Shown: one piece after another, positions 1 to 5,625 of the stretch | Layout: each line of letters starts with the position of its first letter | Position numbering within the stretch: position 1 is the first letter of the stretch | Assembly: GCA_039808325.1 (NCBI GenBank) | Contig: JBDHSU010000189.1 | Location: 1-5,625 of the forward strand | Direction: 5' to 3' | From: JAFKKS01 sp039808325 | GTDB lineage: Bacteria > Pseudomonadota > Alphaproteobacteria > Rhizobiales > Xanthobacteraceae | DNA length: 5,625 bases | Translations under genes and position numbers: made by a program | The notes under the pieces: model-generated | Database searches by the model: none | Seen by the model: only the letters and a program-made list of their open reading frames with translations | Told to the model about the DNA's origin: nothing

Positions 1-80
1 GATTGCACGTGCGGCGTGTGGTCTTCTGGCGAATTCTGTGGCGAAATGTTACGCAGAGAGAATAGCATTCCAACATGTGC

Positions 81-87
81 AGGGGGG
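81..87 (+). promoter_or_regulatory. Ribosome binding site deciding the start of the solute-binding protein
   Basis: A purine run, AGGGGGG, lies 6 nt before the ATG at 94. It is followed by GAAAGAC and is the only strong Shine-Dalgarno-like sequence upstream of the gene. It selects ATG 94 over the in-frame upstream starts (GTG 16 and ATG 46), which would add about 16-26 residues ahead of a clean signal peptide. I saw no convincing promoter in bases 1-80, which fits a gene inside or at the end of a longer operon. Confidence 0.75.
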
Positions 88-93
88 AAAGAC

Positions 94-1128
94 ATGCGCG
101 GATTGAGTTCGGCTTTTTTGGCCGGCGCTCTGATCGGCGTCGCGGCCGTTTGCAGCCCGGCGCGAGCCCAACAGAACGAGGTCGTCGTTTATACGGCCTA
201 CGAGACGGAAGACCTCGCGCCTTACAAGGCCGCTTTTGAAAAGGACAATCCCGGTTATTCGATCCGCTGGGTCCACAACGCCAACGGCATCATCACGGCG
301 CGCGTGCTCGCTGAGAAGGACAACCCTCGCGGCGATGCGGTGTGGGGCGTTGCGGCCTCCAGCATGGGGTTGATGGCCGAGCGCGGCACGCTGCTCGCGT
401 ACAAGCCGCCGGGCTTCGACAAGATCCCGGCGAAGTTCCGCGATCCGTCGAACCCGCCCACTTGGTTCGGCAACTCCGCCTGGGTGGCGGCGCTGATCTA
501 CAACACCGTCGAGGGCGGGAAGGCCGGCGCGAAGAAGCCGGAGACCTGGCAAGATCTGCTCAAGCCCGAGTTCAAGGGCAAGATCGTGATGCCGCATCCG
601 GCGTCGTCCGGCACCGGTTTCCTCTATGTCTCCGCGTGGCTGCAGACCTTCGGCGAGGAGGGTGGCTGGAAGTACATGGACGGCCTGCACGAGAACATGT
701 GGCGCTACACGCATTCCGGCTCGCAGCCGGCGACCCTGGCGTCGCGCGGCGAGGCGATCGTCGGCATTGCGTTCGATTTGCGTGGTGCGCGCGAGAAGGA
801 ACGCGGCGCGCCGATCGACATCATCTTCCCCAAGGAAGCGCTGGGATGGGAGATGAATGCATTCGCGATCATCAAGGGCGGCCCGAATCCGGACGGTGCG
901 AAAAAGCTTGCGGACTGGGCGGCATCCGATGCCGCGATGAAGGTCTACGGCGCGACCCGAGCCGTCGCGGCGCGCCCCGAATTTGCCAAGCCGATTCCGC
1001 TGCTTCCGACGGATCTCGCGGACCGCATCATGGTCAACGACTTTGCCTGGGCGGCGAAGAACCGCGAGCGTATTCTCGAGGAATGGTCGCGCCGCTACGA
1101 CGGCAAGGCCGACCCGAAGAAGAAATAA
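94..1128 (+). CDS. Periplasmic solute-binding protein, putative 2-aminoethylphosphonate ABC transporter (PhnS2-type)
   Basis: This 344-residue protein is the extracytoplasmic binding component of an ABC importer. Residues 1-25 form a Sec signal peptide: Arg2, a hydrophobic core over about 7-20, and an Ala-Arg-Ala site before Gln26. The mature protein opens with VVVYTAYE (30-37), typical of the ferric-iron/AEP/spermidine binding-protein superfamily. Several stretches match what I recall of the putative AEP-binding subfamily (TIGR03261-like): the ligand-loop motif ASSGTGF (170-176), YTHSGS (205-210), FPKEALGWEMNA (245-256), and a C-terminus containing NDFAWAAKNRERILEEWS. The length is normal for that family. 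Substrate assignment is by family resemblance only; ferric iron, polyamine or another organophosphonate remain possible. The permease and ATPase genes are not in the window and are presumably upstream. The oxidoreductase gene begins 27 nt downstream, suggesting co-transcription. Start chosen by the strong RBS and the signal peptide. Confidence 0.88.
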   Translation: MRGLSSAFLAGALIGVAAVCSPARAQQNEVVVYTAYETEDLAPYKAAFEKDNPGYSIRWVHNANGIITARVLAEKDNPRGDAVWGVAASSMGLMAERGTLLAYKPPGFDKIPAKFRDPSNPPTWFGNSAWVAALIYNTVEGGKAGAKKPETWQDLLKPEFKGKIVMPHPASSGTGFLYVSAWLQTFGEEGGWKYMDGLHENMWRYTHSGSQPATLASRGEAIVGIAFDLRGAREKERGAPIDIIFPKEALGWEMNAFAIIKGGPNPDGAKKLADWAASDAAMKVYGATRAVAARPEFAKPIPLLPTDLADRIMVNDFAWAAKNRERILEEWSRRYDGKADPKKK

Positions 1129-1155
1129 CGGGCGTTCGAGAAAGCAGAAAACAGC

Positions 1156-2406
1156 GTGGCAAAGCGCGTCATCGTCATCGGCGCCGGGATCGTCGGCGTC
1201 TGCTGCGCGGCCTATCTTCGGCGCGACGGCCACGACGTGCGGCTTGTCGACCGCGAGGGCCCGGCGGCGGGAGCCTCCTATGGCAACGCCGGCGCGCTCA
1301 GCCCCAGCAGTTGCGCTCCGCTGGCGATGCCCGGCGTTCTCGCCAAGGCGCCGTCGTGGCTGCTTGATCCCGATGGGCCGCTGGTGGTGCGGCCGGGTTA
1401 CGCGTTGCGCGCGGCGCCCTGGCTTCTCCGTTTCATCCTGTCGGCGCGTCCGGCGCAGGTGGAGCGTGCGGCGGATGCGCTCGCCGCCCTGCACGGGCGC
1501 GTTTTTGATGACTACGAGCCCTTGGTCGCCGCCGCCGACTGCCGCGATCTGATCCGTCGCTCCGGCACGCTGATCGCGTTTTCCAACGAGGAGGCGTATC
1601 GCGGCAGCGAAAGCGAGTTCGCGATGCGCCGGGCGCGCGGCGCCATCATCGAGCGCGTCGAACGCCACGAAATGCGCCAAATGGAGCCGGCGCTGTCGGA
1701 CTATTACGGCTTCGCCGCGTTTCAGCCGGAGCATGGTTTCGCGACCGATCCCGCTTTGCTCGTCTCCCGCATTTTCGAGTGGTTCACGGACAACGGCGGC
1801 GTCTTCGTGCGCGCCGGCGCGACACGCCTGGTCGCGGAGGCGGGCAGGACCAATCTCGCGTTGGACAACGGCGAGACGTTGTCGGCGGACGCGATCGTCA
1901 TCGCCGCCGGCGCATGGTCCGCCCCGCTTCTGCGCACGGCCGGCGTGCGCGTGCCGCTGGAGACGCAGCGCGGCTATCACCTGACGCTGACCAACCCCAG
2001 CATGATGCTGTCGCATCCGATCTCGTTGTCGCAGGAAAAGGTCTACATCACGCCGATGCGCGGCGGATTGCGCGTCGCCGGCACGGTGGAATTCGCCGGA
2101 CTGTCGGCGCCGCCGAATTGGGCGCGCGCCCGCCGGTTGATCGAGCCGGTGCAGCGGGCGCTGCCGGGCCTGCGCTACGACGAGGCGAAGGAGTGGATGG
2201 GCCATCGCCCGTGTCTGCCGGATTCGCTGCCCATGATCGGCCCGATGCGTGCGCTTCCCGGCGTGTTCGCGGCTTTCGGCCACGGCCACAACGGCATGAC
2301 CGGTGGCCCGGTCACCGGGCGGATCGTGTCCGATCTCGTGGCCGGGCGGGCGCCTCCGATCGATGTCGCGCCCTATCGCCCGGAACGCTTCTCCTGGAGC
2401 GGATGA
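1156..2406 (+). CDS. FAD-dependent oxidoreductase, DadA-like (D-amino acid/amine dehydrogenase or oxidase)
   Basis: This 416-residue flavoprotein belongs to the glycine/D-amino-acid oxidase (DAO) superfamily, which oxidises C-N bonds of amino acids or amines to imines with FAD. The N-terminal Rossmann motif is G9-A-G-I-V-G14, with Asp32 ending the second strand where the FAD ribose is bound. Next comes ASYGNAGALSPS (40-51), the counterpart of the DadA segment near the flavin. A second FAD-side motif, AIVIAAGAWS, lies in the middle. The C-terminal substrate/FAD region has W347-MGHRPCLPDSLPMIG-362 and GHGHNGMTGGPVTGR (375-389), close to the DadA consensus. There is no signal peptide, so it is cytoplasmic or membrane-associated. 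The start is GTG 1156, just before the Rossmann strand, with only a weak purine-rich RBS (GAG/AAAG near 1138-1144). Translational coupling to the binding protein 27 nt upstream is plausible. The context suggests it acts on the imported amine, perhaps AEP or an N-substituted derivative; this is an inference. The stop codon lies inside a dispersed repeat. Confidence 0.88.
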   Translation: MAKRVIVIGAGIVGVCCAAYLRRDGHDVRLVDREGPAAGASYGNAGALSPSSCAPLAMPGVLAKAPSWLLDPDGPLVVRPGYALRAAPWLLRFILSARPAQVERAADALAALHGRVFDDYEPLVAAADCRDLIRRSGTLIAFSNEEAYRGSESEFAMRRARGAIIERVERHEMRQMEPALSDYYGFAAFQPEHGFATDPALLVSRIFEWFTDNGGVFVRAGATRLVAEAGRTNLALDNGETLSADAIVIAAGAWSAPLLRTAGVRVPLETQRGYHLTLTNPSMMLSHPISLSQEKVYITPMRGGLRVAGTVEFAGLSAPPNWARARRLIEPVQRALPGLRYDEAKEWMGHRPCLPDSLPMIGPMRALPGVFAAFGHGHNGMTGGPVTGRIVSDLVAGRAPPIDVAPYRPERFSWSG

Positions 2407-2503
2407 GGAAAGCGCGCAGCGGTTTTCCGCCGCATCGGCTGCAAATATAAAGAAGCGATCGCATTCATGACCTTGGATCGGTTCGATCCGAGGTCAACGT
2501 GAC
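2397..2503. repeat. Dispersed mosaic repeat, copy A (diverged), overlapping the 3' end of the oxidoreductase gene
   Basis: This segment aligns along its length with copy B (about 2755-2865). It has only single-base indels and the same two-part layout. Part one shares the 14-mer AGCGGTTTTCCGCC (2418-2431 here, 2777-2790 in copy B). Part two is a hairpin with arms 2468-2480 and 2484-2496, 13 pairs including one G-T wobble, and loop GTT. Against copy B the left arm has CC for TT (2471-2472) and the right arm GG for AA (2492-2493), a compensatory change that preserves pairing. The outer stem is eroded. The repeat starts before the gene's TGA (2404-2406), so the last codons and the stop are repeat-derived or have converged on it. 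I recall similar motifs in Hyphomicrobiales intergenic regions; the family name is not known to me. Confidence 0.75.
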
Positions 2504-2512
2504 GCAACAACG

Positions 2513-2563
2513 CGGGATATTCGCCCGGCGCCCGCGAATTGGCGCGGGCCATCCCGATATTTT
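2513..2563 (+). terminator. Candidate intrinsic terminator after the oxidoreductase gene
   Basis: A GC-rich perfect 7-bp stem, GCCCGCG (2530-2536) with CGCGGGC (2543-2549), closes a 6-nt AATTGG loop. It is enclosed by an outer 6-bp pairing, CGGGAT (2513-2518) with ATCCCG (2551-2556). ATATTTT (2557-2563) follows directly. It lies about 107 nt after the oxidoreductase stop. The T run is short and the internal loop is asymmetric (11 nt against 1 nt), so efficiency is uncertain. It could instead be a chance inverted repeat in GC-rich spacer DNA. Confidence 0.4.
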
Positions 2564-2594
2564 GCGCGACTGCGGGGTTGAATCGGCGGCGAAA

Positions 2595-2622
2595 GCCAAT
2601 AGCCTTGGCCAATAGCCTTGGC
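2595..2622. repeat. Perfect 13-bp tandem duplication (2.15 copies)
   Basis: The unit GCCAATAGCCTTG occurs at 2595-2607 and again at 2608-2620 without mismatch, and GC at 2621-2622 begins a third copy. Each unit with the following GC has short inverted arms, GCCAA and TTGGC. The perfect identity suggests a recent slippage duplication in otherwise non-coding DNA. The unit is not a multiple of three, and I see no gene across it. Confidence 0.9.
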
Positions 2623-2652
2623 ATGGTCTTCGGTCGGAATTTACGGCCTCTG

Positions 2653-2753
2653 GAGCGTTTTCGAGCGAAGCGGATACCGGTGCGCGTGAGGAAAGCGCGA
2701 CAGATCAGAAAGTAGAGCCTTTCGCCTTTTCAGCGAGATGGTGGAAGATTCTA
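2653..2753. repeat. Mosaic repeat element with two hairpins, directly upstream of copy B
   Basis: The first hairpin pairs 2655-2662 (GCGTTTTC) with 2691-2698 (GAAAGCGC), 8 pairs including one wobble. It encloses a segment with GCGGATACCGG that I recall from dispersed alphaproteobacterial repeats. The second pairs 2713-2726 with 2740-2753, 14 positions with one mismatch (2718/2748) and three wobbles. Its right arm runs into the left arm of the next element. The 13-mer TGAGGAAAGCGCG (2687-2699) is also present in copy A at 2404-2416, tying this element to the same family. No coding potential was recognised. Confidence 0.6.
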
Positions 2754-2867
2754 GAGCGGGATGAGGAAAAGTGCGGAGCGGTTTTCCGCCCACATCCCGC
2801 TCTAAGTTATTAGAATCGATCACGTTCATGATTTTGGATCGAGCCGATCCGAAATCATCGTGATCGA
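2752..2867. repeat. glgP: Dispersed mosaic repeat, copy B, with two strong hairpins upstream of glgP
   Basis: Part one is a hairpin with perfect 12-bp outer arms (2752-2763 with 2793-2804) and 6-bp inner arms GGAAAA (2765-2770) and TTTTCC (2782-2787). Part two is a longer hairpin: 9-bp outer arms (2816-2824 with 2859-2867), a 3-nt left bulge (2825-2827), then 14-bp inner arms (2828-2841 with 2845-2858) with one wobble and the 3-nt loop AGC. It is the better-preserved partner of copy A. It ends 51 nt before the glgP ATG, so it may lie in the glgP leader or promoter region. No T tract follows, so a canonical terminator is unlikely. The symbol marks the neighbouring gene, not a product of the repeat. 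Confidence 0.75.
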
Positions 2868-2909
2868 GGGTCGGCCCGCTCAATCCGGGGCGATTTGAGC
2901 CCCTTAAAC

Positions 2910-2915
2910 GGAAAG
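2910..2915 (+). promoter_or_regulatory. glgP: Probable ribosome binding site of glgP
   Basis: GGAAAG at 2910-2915 precedes ATG 2919; its GGA core is 6 nt from the start codon. An in-frame TTG at 2895 would add 8 residues. It has GGGG (2887-2890) 4 nt upstream and cannot be excluded, but ATG with normal spacing is preferred. I found no promoter hexamers I would defend between the repeat chain and this site. Confidence 0.5.
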
Positions 2916-2918
2916 CGG

Positions 2919-5435
2919 ATGAACGATTCTCAAACCCGGCAGAGAGGGAAGGCTGTTGGTATTGCGACGGCGCGGGGCGCTCCGCCGGCGGTATCCCCGC
3001 ATGACGAGGACGCGCTCAGCGCGATCAAGAGCGAGATACTCTCCCGGCTGATGCTGGGGGCGGCGAAGGACGCGTCGGTCGCCACCCAGCGGGACTGGTT
3101 CGTGGCAGCGGCGTCCGTCGCGCGCGACCGTATCATTCGCAGTTGGCTCGCCTCCGAGCGCGCCGACGTCGCCGCCGGACGCAAGCGCGTCTACTACCTC
3201 TCGCTCGAGTTTCTGATCGGCCGCCTGTATACCGACGTCCTCTCCAATCTCGGGCTGAAGAAAGCGTTCGACGCGGCGCTTGGCGATCTCGGCGTCGATC
3301 TCAACCGCATGCGCGACACGGAGCCGGACGCCGCGCTCGGCAATGGCGGGCTCGGGCGTCTTGCCGCCTGCTTCATGGAATCCATGGCGACGCTCGGCAT
3401 ACCCGGCGGCGGTTACGGTATCCGTTACGATCACGGGCTTTTCCGGCAGGTCATCAAGGACGGGTGGCAGCAGGAATATCCGGAGACGTGGCTTTCCTTC
3501 GCCAACCCCTGGGAGTTCGGCCGCGCCGAGGTGGTCTACGACGTGCATTTCGGCGGACATGTCGAGACGGTGGCGTCACATGGCGGCGAGCACGCGGTGT
3601 GGCATCCGGGCGAGACGGTCGAGGCGGCGGCGTTCGACCTGCCGATCATCGGATTCCACGGCCGCCATGCCAATCCGCTGCGGCTGTGGTCGGCGCGCGC
3701 CGTCGACCCGCTGCGCCTTGACGCATTCAACAGCGGCGATCACGTCGGCGCGTTGAACGAACAGATGCGCGCCGAGGCGATCTCGAAAGTTCTTTATCCA
3801 AGCGACGCCACCGCCGCGGGCCGCGAGCTGCGGCTGCGGCAGGAATATTTCTTCGTCTCCGCCTCGCTGCAGGACATCGTGCGGCGGCACATCGAAACTT
3901 TCGGCGACCTACGCGCGCTGCCGGATCAGGTCGCGATCCAGCTCAACGACACGCATCCGAGCATCGCCGTGCCGGAGCTGATGCGTATCCTCGTCGACAT
4001 TCATGGAATGGCCTGGGACGACGCCTGGCCGCTCGTCAACGCCACGCTTTCCTACACCAACCACACGCTGCTCCCCGAGGCGCTGGAAAGCTGGCCGGTG
4101 CCGCTGTTCGAGCGGTTGCTGCCGCGGCATCAGCAGATCGTCTATCGCATCAACGCCGATCACCTGAGCGTCGCGAAGCAGAAATTTCCGGGCGATGACG
4201 CAATGATGGCGTCCGTTTCGCTCATCGACGAGAACGACGGTCGCCACGTGCGCATGGGGCATCTCGCTTTCGTCGGCTCGCATCGCGTCAACGGCGTGTC
4301 CGCGCTGCACACCGACTTGATGCGCAAGACCGTGTTTCGTGACCTGCATGCGCTCTATCCGGATCGCATCGTCAACAAGACCAACGGCATCACATTCCGC
4401 CGCTGGCTCTACCAGGCGAACCCGGCGCTGACGCGGCTTCTCCGCGATATCTGCGGCCGCGAAATGCTCGACGATCCGTCCCGTCTCGCACACCTCCGCG
4501 CCCAGTCGGGCGACGCCGCCCTGCAGGATCGCGTCACGGCGATCAAGCGCGCGAACAAGGTGGCGCTGAGCAACATGATCGCGGAGCACGCGGGAGTGCG
4601 CGTCGACCCGGACGCACTCTTCGACGTGCAGATCAAGCGTATCCACGAATACAAGCGCCAGCTTCTCAATCTCCTTGAGACGGTGGCGCTCTATAACGCC
4701 ATCCGCCTGGAACCGGACCGCGCGTGGATTCCGCGTGTGAAGATCTTCGCCGGCAAGGCGGCGGCGAGCTACACGCAGGCGAAGCTGATCATCAAGCTCG
4801 CCAACGACATCGCCGCGACGGTGAACGCCGACCCGCGGATACGCGGGCTGCTTAAGGTGATCTTCCTGCCGAACTACAACGTCTCCTGCGCGGAGACGAT
4901 CATCCCCGCCGCCGATCTCTCCGAGCAGATTTCGACCGCCGGCATGGAGGCGTCGGGCACCGGCAACATGAAACTTTCACTCAACGGTGCGCTCACCGTC
5001 GGCACCTATGACGGCGCCAATGTCGAGATCGCCGAGCATGTCGGGCGCGAGAACATCTTCATCTTCGGCCTGACGGCGCAGGAGGTGGCGGAGCGCCGGC
5101 TGGCCGGCACACATGATCCGCGCGAGGAGATCGAGAACGTCCCGATGCTGCGTCATGCGCTGGCGCAGATCGAGAGCGGGGCGTATTCCGAGGGGGACGC
5201 CGAACGGTTCAAGCCGCTGATCGGCAGCCTGCGCAATGCCGATCACTATCTGGTCACGGCGGATTTCGCCGCCTACTACGCGATGCAGCGCCATATCGAC
5301 GAGGTGTGGCGCAAGCCGCGCGAGTGGGCGCGCCTCGCGCTGCTCAACATCGCCGGCATGGCCTATTTCTCGTCGGATCGCAGCATCCGCGAATACGCCG
5401 ACGACATCTGGCGCGTGCCGGTTTCGTCCGGCTGA
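2919..5435 (+). CDS. glgP: Glycogen/starch/alpha-glucan phosphorylase
   Basis: This complete 838-residue cytoplasmic PLP enzyme releases glucose 1-phosphate from the non-reducing ends of alpha-1,4-glucans using phosphate. Residues 1 to about 40 are a poorly conserved polar extension. The catalytic fold starts near DEDALSAIKSEIL. Motifs in order are YYLSLEFLIGR (92-102), ALGNGGLGR (139-147), TNHTLLPEALESW with His382 (rabbit His377 counterpart), NKTNGITFRRWL (486-497), FDVQIKRIHEYKRQ with Arg574 and Lys579 (phosphate/PLP-phosphate contacts, rabbit 569 and 574), and the PROSITE-type signature EASGTGNMKLSLN (677-689) with PLP-binding Lys685 (rabbit 680). The +5 offset at all four positions shows the core is intact. 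Length is typical (E. coli GlgP about 815). Phe493 replaces the usual Pro of NGITPRRW, a family variant. GlgP versus MalP specificity cannot be settled here. No other glycogen gene is in the window. It is separated from the upstream genes by a repeat-rich spacer, so it is probably transcribed independently. Confidence 0.96.
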   Translation: MNDSQTRQRGKAVGIATARGAPPAVSPHDEDALSAIKSEILSRLMLGAAKDASVATQRDWFVAAASVARDRIIRSWLASERADVAAGRKRVYYLSLEFLIGRLYTDVLSNLGLKKAFDAALGDLGVDLNRMRDTEPDAALGNGGLGRLAACFMESMATLGIPGGGYGIRYDHGLFRQVIKDGWQQEYPETWLSFANPWEFGRAEVVYDVHFGGHVETVASHGGEHAVWHPGETVEAAAFDLPIIGFHGRHANPLRLWSARAVDPLRLDAFNSGDHVGALNEQMRAEAISKVLYPSDATAAGRELRLRQEYFFVSASLQDIVRRHIETFGDLRALPDQVAIQLNDTHPSIAVPELMRILVDIHGMAWDDAWPLVNATLSYTNHTLLPEALESWPVPLFERLLPRHQQIVYRINADHLSVAKQKFPGDDAMMASVSLIDENDGRHVRMGHLAFVGSHRVNGVSALHTDLMRKTVFRDLHALYPDRIVNKTNGITFRRWLYQANPALTRLLRDICGREMLDDPSRLAHLRAQSGDAALQDRVTAIKRANKVALSNMIAEHAGVRVDPDALFDVQIKRIHEYKRQLLNLLETVALYNAIRLEPDRAWIPRVKIFAGKAAASYTQAKLIIKLANDIAATVNADPRIRGLLKVIFLPNYNVSCAETIIPAADLSEQISTAGMEASGTGNMKLSLNGALTVGTYDGANVEIAEHVGRENIFIFGLTAQEVAERRLAGTHDPREEIENVPMLRHALAQIESGAYSEGDAERFKPLIGSLRNADHYLVTADFAAYYAMQRHIDEVWRKPREWARLALLNIAGMAYFSSDRSIREYADDIWRVPVSSG

Positions 5436-5459
5436 TCCGTATCTTCGGACCAACTCCTC

Positions 5460-5476
5460 CGCCTCATCCCGAGGCG
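5460..5476. other. Small hairpin in the convergent intergenic region
   Basis: CGCCTC (5460-5465) and GAGGCG (5471-5476) form a perfect 6-bp stem with a 5-nt ATCCC loop. It sits 24 nt after the glgP stop, between glgP and the convergent partial gene. It lacks a T tract on either strand, so it is at most a weak or Rho-assisted termination or mRNA 3'-end structure. A chance inverted repeat is also possible. Confidence 0.3.
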
Positions 5477-5542
5477 TCCCCAAGGCCCGCGGTTGCGCGA
5501 GCTCGAACATGCCGCGGTCGAGGTTGTGGAAGCCGGCGAGCG

Positions 5543-5625
5543 TCACGGCTTGCAGCCGACCTTCGCGATGAACTTCGCGAAGCCCTCCAGTTGCTGCTTG
5601 ATGAAATCGCGCGTGGTTTTGTCGG
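5543..5625 (-). CDS. C-terminal end of an unidentified protein (partial, runs off the right edge)
   Basis: Reading the minus strand from the right edge, one frame gives 26 residues, DKTTRDFIKQQLEGFAKFIA then KVGCKP, and a TGA at 5545-5543. The composition (alternating hydrophobic and charged residues, a helix-like FIKQQLEGFAKFIAKV stretch) looks like a genuine amphipathic C-terminal helix. It is more protein-like than the other two frames there. I do not recognise the family. The ending loosely resembles C-termini of solute-binding proteins, which is only a guess. The gene would converge on glgP, with 107 nt between their stops. Confidence 0.5.
   Translation of the reverse strand, partial: DKTTRDFIKQQLEGFAKFIAKVGCKP

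Noticed and set aside
38..54. Possible sigma-54 promoter (TGGCG...TTACGC)
   Set aside because: The GG and GC elements are 11 nt apart instead of 10, and the flanking bases do not match the consensus.
16..93. Upstream in-frame starts for the binding protein (GTG 16, ATG 46)
   Set aside because: They would put up to 26 non-hydrophobic residues before a standard signal peptide. The strong RBS at 81-87 points to ATG 94.
139..159. Possible lipoprotein signal around Cys20 of the binding protein
   Set aside because: The residue before Cys is Val, not Gly/Ala/Ser, so there is no lipobox. A clear Ala-Arg-Ala signal peptidase I site follows.
342..1367. A 341-codon plus-strand frame overlapping the binding protein and the start of the oxidoreductase
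   Set aside because: It is an Arg/Gly-rich out-of-frame translation with no recognisable domain.
49..2289. A 746-codon open frame on the minus strand covering both upstream genes
   Set aside because: It is antisense to two well-recognised proteins. Its translation is Arg/Ala-rich and low in complexity, as expected for an antisense frame of GC-rich codons, and it shows no family motifs.
2397..2867. Repeats as a CRISPR array, riboswitch or insertion sequence
   Set aside because: There are only two diverged copies with no regular spacers, no transposase gene, no target-site duplications, and no match to a riboswitch core that I know.
2641..2883. An 80-codon minus-strand frame in the spacer
   Set aside because: It consists almost entirely of repeat hairpins, and its translation shows no protein-like pattern.
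3909..4646. A 245-codon minus-strand open frame inside glgP
   Set aside because: Its translation is composition-biased and overlaps invariant glgP motifs. It is an antisense shadow.
4977..5546. A 189-codon minus-strand frame starting at a GTG that overlaps the stop of the partial right-edge gene
   Set aside because: Most of it is antisense to the invariant C-terminal region of glgP. The stop overlap is coincidental, and no family features are visible.

Overview
The window is visibly GC-rich, with dense G/C third codon positions and long open antisense frames. It looks like an ordinary chromosomal stretch of an alphaproteobacterium, most likely of the Hyphomicrobiales (Bradyrhizobium/Rhodopseudomonas/Xanthobacteraceae-like). 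That placement is an inference. It rests on the style of the three proteins and on the intergenic mosaic repeats, whose motifs I recall being dispersed through genomes of that group. I ran no search.

Layout: (a) 94-1128 (+) encodes a secreted periplasmic solute-binding protein of the putative 2-aminoethylphosphonate (AEP) ABC importer type. (b) 1156-2406 (+) follows after only 27 nt and encodes a DadA-like FAD-dependent amine/D-amino-acid oxidoreductase. The two probably form the distal end of an operon whose permease and ATPase genes would lie upstream of the window. Uptake of an aminophosphonate or similar amine, followed by oxidative deamination, is the simplest joint role. (c) 2407-2918 is about 510 bp without a gene. 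It holds a diverged repeat copy that begins inside the end of gene (b), a candidate intrinsic terminator, a perfect 13-bp tandem duplication, and a chain of four consecutive hairpin elements. The last two hairpins are a second copy of the repeat. (d) 2919-5435 (+) is a complete glycogen/starch/maltodextrin phosphorylase (GlgP/MalP family, PLP enzyme) with all the expected catalytic motifs. It appears unrelated to the upstream pair. (e) A short convergent intergenic region with a small hairpin is followed by the last 26 codons of an unidentified minus-strand gene that runs off the right edge.

I see no CRISPR array, RNA gene, transposase or phage gene, and no evidence of a new multi-gene system. 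The most interesting material is the structured repeat mosaic at 2397-2867. Its two copies differ by a compensatory double substitution in a stem, and one copy supplies the stop codon of the oxidoreductase gene.
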